Below the pieces are notes generated by a model. That model saw nothing but the letters and a program-made list of their open reading frames with translations. It was not told the origin of the DNA and made no database searches. Positions 59,763-64,000 of a stretch of 64,000 nt of DNA are shown here, in pieces. Position 1 is the first letter of the stretch. Every line of letters begins with the position of its first letter. Location of the stretch: contig ML679995.1 in assembly GCA_007922225.1 (NCBI GenBank), positions 1,265,653 through 1,329,652 on the forward strand, written 5' to 3'. Source of the stretch: Emydura subglobosa (taxonomy: Eukaryota; Chordata; Testudines; Chelidae). A program made the translations under genes and the position numbers.

Positions 59763-60186
59763 CTAGGGCTGGAGCACACGACCTATGAGGAGAGGCTGAG
59801 GGAACTAGGCTTGTTTAGTCTGCAGAAGAGAAGAATGAGGGGGGATTTGATAGCAGCCTGTAGCTACCTGAAAGGGGGTCCAGGGAGGATGGGGCTAGGC
59901 TGTTCTCAGTGGTGGCAGATGACAGAACAAGGAGCAATGGTCTCAAGTTGCAGTGGGGGAGGTCTAGGTTGGACATTAGGAAAAAAATTTTCCCTAGGCG
60001 GGTGATGAAGCACTGGAATGGGTTACCTAGGGAGGTGGGGGAATCTCCATCCTTAGAGGTTTTTAAGCTGTGGCTTGACAAAGCCCTGGCTGGGATGGTT
60101 TAGTTGGGGTTGGTCCTGCTGTGAGCAGGGGGCTGGACTAAACACCTCCTGAGGTCCCTGCCAACTCTCATCTGCTATGATTCTAA
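59763..60186 (+). mobile_element. CR1 3' end, 5'-truncated, plus strand
   Basis: [24 protein letters not shown] coding ([35 protein letters not shown] and [20 protein letters not shown], in two frames) and a 3' tail ending CTGCTATGATTCTA at 60186. It is a young-looking copy, antisense to ATP8B5, in the intron between the exons at 59664 and 62080. Confidence 0.93.
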
Positions 60187-60539
60187 GGTGCCGTATGCCC
60201 CTGAGCACAGGCCCGGTGGAAGGGCTGGGCTTGGCACACTGAGCTCCAGCTACGCCTAGCATAAAAGGCACAAACTGCTGCAAAACTAAATTCCTTTGCT
60301 GTCCACATTTCAAAAGTTGATCTGTGGCACAACGTGCCCCACTCCCGGCTGCTGCGTACGACTGAGAAGTAAGCAACACCCGCTGGCCTCGGCCCAGCAC
60401 TAAGAAACAGAGGAGCAGTTCTGGAATATTGAGCCAAAATCATGCCACTGCCTTTCAAAATAGATAAATAAACAGATAAATAAATAAGCCCCCAATGTGC
60501 TCTGGAGAAAATATATAACAAATCCAATGACAATTCAAA
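60187..60539 (-). other. ATP8B5 intron, AT-rich low complexity
   Basis: Contains an imperfect (AAATAGAT/AAATA) stretch at about 60459-60487. Nothing else recognised. Confidence 0.45.
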
Positions 60540-60900
60540 TCTCCCTCACATCCCCTGCAGTGACGATTGATACAAAGAATTAATTCAGCTTCTCTGCAAT
60601 GGCCTTGTCTTCCTGGAGTGCTCCCGCAGCACGACGAACGTCCAGTGGCCCTGCTAATTGTTAGGCAGGCTTCCTGTTTCTGATGGACTTTCAAAATGTT
60701 CACTGTTAGTTACTGAGTCTTTGGCTAGTTGCTCTTCACATTCTGTTGTGCTCTGCCTAGTTACACTTTTACACTGGACTTGCCAGAGTTGATGCTCCTT
60801 TCTATTCTCCTCAGTAGGATTTGACTTCCCGTTTTTAAAGGAGGCCTGTTTGCCTCTGACCTCCCCTTTTACTGGGTTGTTGAGCCAGGGTGGCACTGTT
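60540..60900 (-). mobile_element. CR1 LINE fragment (endonuclease-RT linker), minus strand
   Basis: The minus strand at 60.9-60.65 kb reads MPPWLNNPVKGEVRGKQASF and FKNGKSNPTEENRKEHQ, the CR1 linker (WLN..VK..V). The lower part (AATTCAGCTTCTCTGCAATG, GGCCTTGTCTTCCTGGAGTG in plus orientation) matches the same linker. It is truncated at both ends. Confidence 0.65.
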
Positions 60901-61834
60901 TTGTCCTCACTATGTTTTGGTAGGGTTGAATCACCGCCACGGGGTGGCAGCAGTGATCCACCACAGGGCCCTGCAGAAGTAGCAGAAATTGCATCTGAGG
61001 CAGGTGCTGGACACCATAGTCCGAGACATGGATCTGAAGCATGCCGGGAGAACTGCTAGCCTGCTGTCTGCTCCGCTGTTTGCTCATACAGAAATGCTGC
61101 ATGGCAGCCCCTAACCAAACATTTTCAAATCGTCTGTTTCCCCACTGCTGCTCCCTCAGAGCTGCCTGTTCTCCCGTAGCCAGCGCTGAGTGTATGGGCA
61201 CAGGGGAAATGGGTCCCAGCACAAGGCTTTTCACTGTGCAGACTTCGCCCTGCAGGAAGCAGCTAGAATCCACAGAGGATTTGGGTTTCAGATAATGGTA
61301 TGGCATTTTGCTTAAACAAACAAAGGTAGCTATGGCATTACACAGCTCTGTCCCTGCGTGCGCATCCGACCCAGCCAGGTCGCCGCCTTGATACCCCTGC
61401 CTTGCCCACGATGGGAAGCAGCCTATGTGTTTCCTTCCCCCTTCTGGCAGGTTTTCCCACGTGGTCCCCTCATGAATGGAACAGCCTCCCCATCCCCCCT
61501 TCTGGATTGACAAAACACCGGATAATTTTACATCAACACCAATTCACAAAAAACCGACGAACATGTGAAATTCTGTGACAGAGACAAATGTCATTGGGTC
61601 TGAGCGCTGGCTTTAAACAGACCTGGAGACCCCACTGCTCTCAGCAATGGAAGCCGGCGAATGGGTGAGAACATCAGCTAGGGAAATCCATTAGCTGTGC
61701 CTAATGTGAGAGTCAGAAGTATCCCAAGCAGAAACACACCAAATGACAACGACATACGAGCCATGTCTGCCCCATGGAAGGAGATGGCTTGTCTCATCAT
61801 GGTTATATTTTGCAGAGGAAGCTACCTTTGCACA
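60901..61834 (-). other. ATP8B5 intron, no recognised feature
   Basis: No exon or clear repeat seen. Confidence 0.4.
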
Positions 61835-62010
61835 CAGGACTGAGAGTCATGAAAGCTGGGTGCTGCTAACTCCTTGTGTGACCTCAAACAAGTCACTCTG
61901 GTTCAGTGACTCCACCAGGAAAAGGGAGATAACAGAACTTCCCCACAGTGTCTCAGAGAGGGGCCCTTCATTAATGTCTCTAAGTACTTTGAGCTCCTCT
62001 GATGGAAGAG
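61835..62010 (+). mobile_element. tRNA-derived SINE fragment, plus strand
   Basis: GAGTCATGAAAGCTGGGTGC, CTTGTGTGACCTCAAACAAG and AAGTACTTTGAGCTCCTCTG keep the order of the SINE body and tail. It is diverged. Confidence 0.4.
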
Positions 62011-62079
62011 GTTAGGGCAGGAAAGAGATTATCAGCATGTCTAATATACAGTGCGACAGGAACACAGAAGTTGGCCCAC

Positions 62080-62303
62080 CTGTGCAGAGAAGCCGGAGAA
62101 GAATCCATACCAGAAATGAACTAATGTGAAGGCAAAGTTCTTATAGAAGAAGTATCGGAGGAACTTGCACATGCGGATGTAGGACCATCGACCGTGGACT
62201 AAGAGCAGACGCTGCAGGTAGCGGAACTGTGCGAAGGAAAAGTCACTGGACAGGACAGCTTGCATCCCCTCCTGGCCACTGATCCCAATCCCAATGTGGG
62301 CAG
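62080..62303 (-). CDS. ATP8B5: ATP8B5 exon, P-domain hinge and transmembrane segment 5
   Basis: The exon begins with two bases of a split codon, then reads [40 protein letters not shown] and [20 protein letters not shown], and on to [24 protein letters not shown] is the block just after the P-domain GDGAND motif, which must lie in the next exon to the right, outside the window. [12 protein letters not shown] leads into TM5, whose YFFYKNF lysine is the conserved P4-ATPase residue needed for lipid transport (Lys873 in ATP8A2). The acceptor is CTTGTTGCAG|CT and the donor GCACAG|GTGGGC. ATP8B flippases work with CDC50 subunits to move phospholipid to the cytosolic leaflet. Confidence 0.93.
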
Positions 62304-64000
62304 CTGCAACAAGAGGAACCAGATCGTTAGGAGAGCTTCACTGGGGTCGTGTTCATCAAACTAGCCCACTGCACGCTGGGACATGTAGTCTTTGTTCGAG
62401 TGGGTTTGAGTGGAGGGCACTCCTGCATGGACACATTTGGCCCACAAGTCACACTGAAGGTTGCTGAGTAACAGATTGGTTTCTGGAAACTAATTTATAT
62501 ATTTCCAACAGCTGAGTTCATGCCAGGCATGTGGATTTATATCCTAATGACAGACAATTAATCTTTTACTTGGCTGGTAATGTTTTCCAGCAGCACAAAC
62601 CAACTTTACTATATTGCCATTTCTAGCAAGCAACCTTTGAAATGTGTTTAAATGCATGGCCTCCCGCCACCCAAAACACCCAGTTCCATACAATGCTTCT
62701 ACACGCTGGTACAAACCAGCCTGCGGGCCTCATATTCTGGGGGCCTTCCTAGTTCAATCAAACAATTACACCGAAAAGTCTTCATAACAACTTGCATTTG
62801 CTAAACAGAGAGATAAGTTTAATGTGACAGCTAATTACACAGATTTAACTAATGACACCATTCTTGCTGGCTGGAGGTTGATTGGCTTCAGAGGTTCCTA
62901 TGGAATAACGAGTCGATCATATCTCCGAGTCCCCAGCCTCTCGTGATGGGGGTGGTATTTTCTAATTATCACTGGAACATGCTTTTCTTACCCTTTCTTG
63001 ACTGGCTGCCTGACTTATCTCCTTATCTCCCTTGGAGCTTCCGACTTAGTCTTTTCTTCCTTAATTAAAAGGCCCCGGTTAATCAATTTATATAAATTAA
63101 CGTGAGGAAGATTAGCAGGAGGCCCTTCTGAATAACCTTCCTTTAGTTAAACGCAGTGTGAGGAGTCTGCATAGTCGTAAGGCAGCTAATGAAGAAACAG
63201 AACGGGAAGGGGCTACCAGGCGGTATCTTAGGGCATGGAAGGGATAACTGGAAGTGTCCCATGGCTCACACCGGGACTGTAAGACAGTCACACAAAATGA
63301 GACGGAACATCTACAGGCATCAAAGCTGTCGCCTTCCACATTCCTCACAGGCTGATTAGCAGCCAATAGCAGGTGTGCCCACGGCCCCTGCCGGGCCCCT
63401 GGCCCCCCACTGGGATGGGGCTGTACTGACACACAGGGTCCCAGCCCCACGGGCAAGCAGTAAGAAGTGCGTGTAGCAGAGGCTGGCAGAAGGACAAGAG
63501 TAACACTGGCAGGCACACATAGTGACAGGACAGAGGCTCACTCTGGGCACGCCTACATGGTCTTGAGTCTTTAAAAAATAAAGAAAGAATATCTAAACAA
63601 ACAAAGATCAGCAACCCCTGCTGGCCACCTCCCCAGCTGGGAACAGGTCATGGAAATTGCCCACGCACGGAGCACCTGCTTCACAACCTGCCCATCCAGG
63701 CAGCTCTAATCTGGGGCTGCCAGACAACTTCAGAGCAGAGCGGCTGTTTCTGTTGACACGGCGAATGTCTTGCTGGTGGAAGCCATCAGACTGGCAGCCC
63801 TGGACGTCCCAGTTCACACTGGGAGCTGGAACAGCTCAGAATGCAGCAGTGCCAGCTTCTCCCTGTCTCCACACTGTGGGGCTACCTGCCGAGGAGCGAG
63901 AGTCTGAGTTACCGTCTCCAGGCCCAGTCACTCCTTGCTGGGAGGGCCAAGGATGGGTTTCATTCCATCTACCCCAGCCTATGCCCGAGTTGTCGGTGGT
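62304..64000 (-). other. ATP8B5 intron to the window edge
   Basis: I searched for the exon carrying GDGANDVSMI, which should come next, and did not find it. The stretch at 62.5-63.1 kb is AT-rich. One ZNF143/THAP11-like motif sits at 62367-62389. No repeat is confidently assigned. Confidence 0.5.
62367..62389 (-). promoter_or_regulatory. ZNF143/THAP11-like motif, minus strand
   Basis: On the minus strand it reads ACTACATGTCCCAGCGTGCA followed by GTG, 64 bases into the intron upstream of the ATP8B5 exon at 62303. Confidence 0.4.

Noticed and set aside
1..64000. CRISPR arrays, operons, ribosome binding sites, phage or plasmid features
   Set aside because: The window is vertebrate nuclear DNA. 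No such structures are present.
1..64000. tRNA, rRNA or snoRNA genes
   Set aside because: The only tRNA-like sequences are heads of dispersed SINEs, diverged and without a foldable complete tRNA.

Overview
This is vertebrate nuclear DNA, most likely from a turtle; a crocodilian is the main alternative. The reasons are spliced vertebrate genes with GT/AG junctions, a dense load of CR1 LINEs of the type common in turtle genomes, tRNA-derived SINEs resembling the turtle Cry family, and several small hAT-like and foldback DNA elements. The species call is an inference from repeat content. Nothing bacterial is present.

Two protein genes are visible, both on the minus strand. RUSC2 is represented by its large first coding exon (280-2319; coding from the ATG at 2212). 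Its RUN and SH3 exons lie beyond the left edge. Its 5' non-coding exon(s) must lie to the right, and the best promoter candidate is the GC- and CpG-rich block at about 42.9-43.25 kb that runs into a 588-base assembly gap. A second candidate is a GC-rich stretch at 19.66-20.0 kb. Upstream of RUSC2 in the same orientation are the last six coding exons of a class 1 P4-ATPase (lipid flippase) of the ATP8B group. They lie at 62303-62080, 59664-59581, 58379-58134, 55025-54887, 50368-50238 and 47153-46938. They join in phase and encode transmembrane segments 5-10 and the C-terminal tail, with no frameshift or premature stop. Position next to RUSC2 matches human 9p13.3, where ATP8B5P (a pseudogene in humans, Atp8b5/FetA in mouse) precedes RUSC2, so the gene is called ATP8B5.

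Layout: 1-279 RUSC2 intron; 280-2319 RUSC2 exon; 2320 to about 43 kb RUSC2 intron 1, with CR1 copies at 5.3-6.4, 12.6-14.0, 22.6-25.1, 33.4 and 35.2-36.8 kb, an RTE-clade LINE at 39.4-40.5 kb, SINEs, ZNF143/THAP11-like motifs at 27-32 kb and a near-perfect 180-bp palindrome at 42.45 kb; 42.9-44.1 kb CpG-rich block and gap; 46.9-64 kb ATP8B5 exons, with introns filled by CR1, including one nearly full-length copy (51.5-53.9 kb) and one CR1 split by two hAT-like elements and a foldback fragment (55.5-57.7 kb).

No previously undescribed molecular system is evident. The observations most worth following are the apparently intact ATP8B5 C-terminus, the short upstream ORF before the RUSC2 start, the palindromic element, the nested transposons and a small duplicated block with coding-like substitutions near 17.6 kb.
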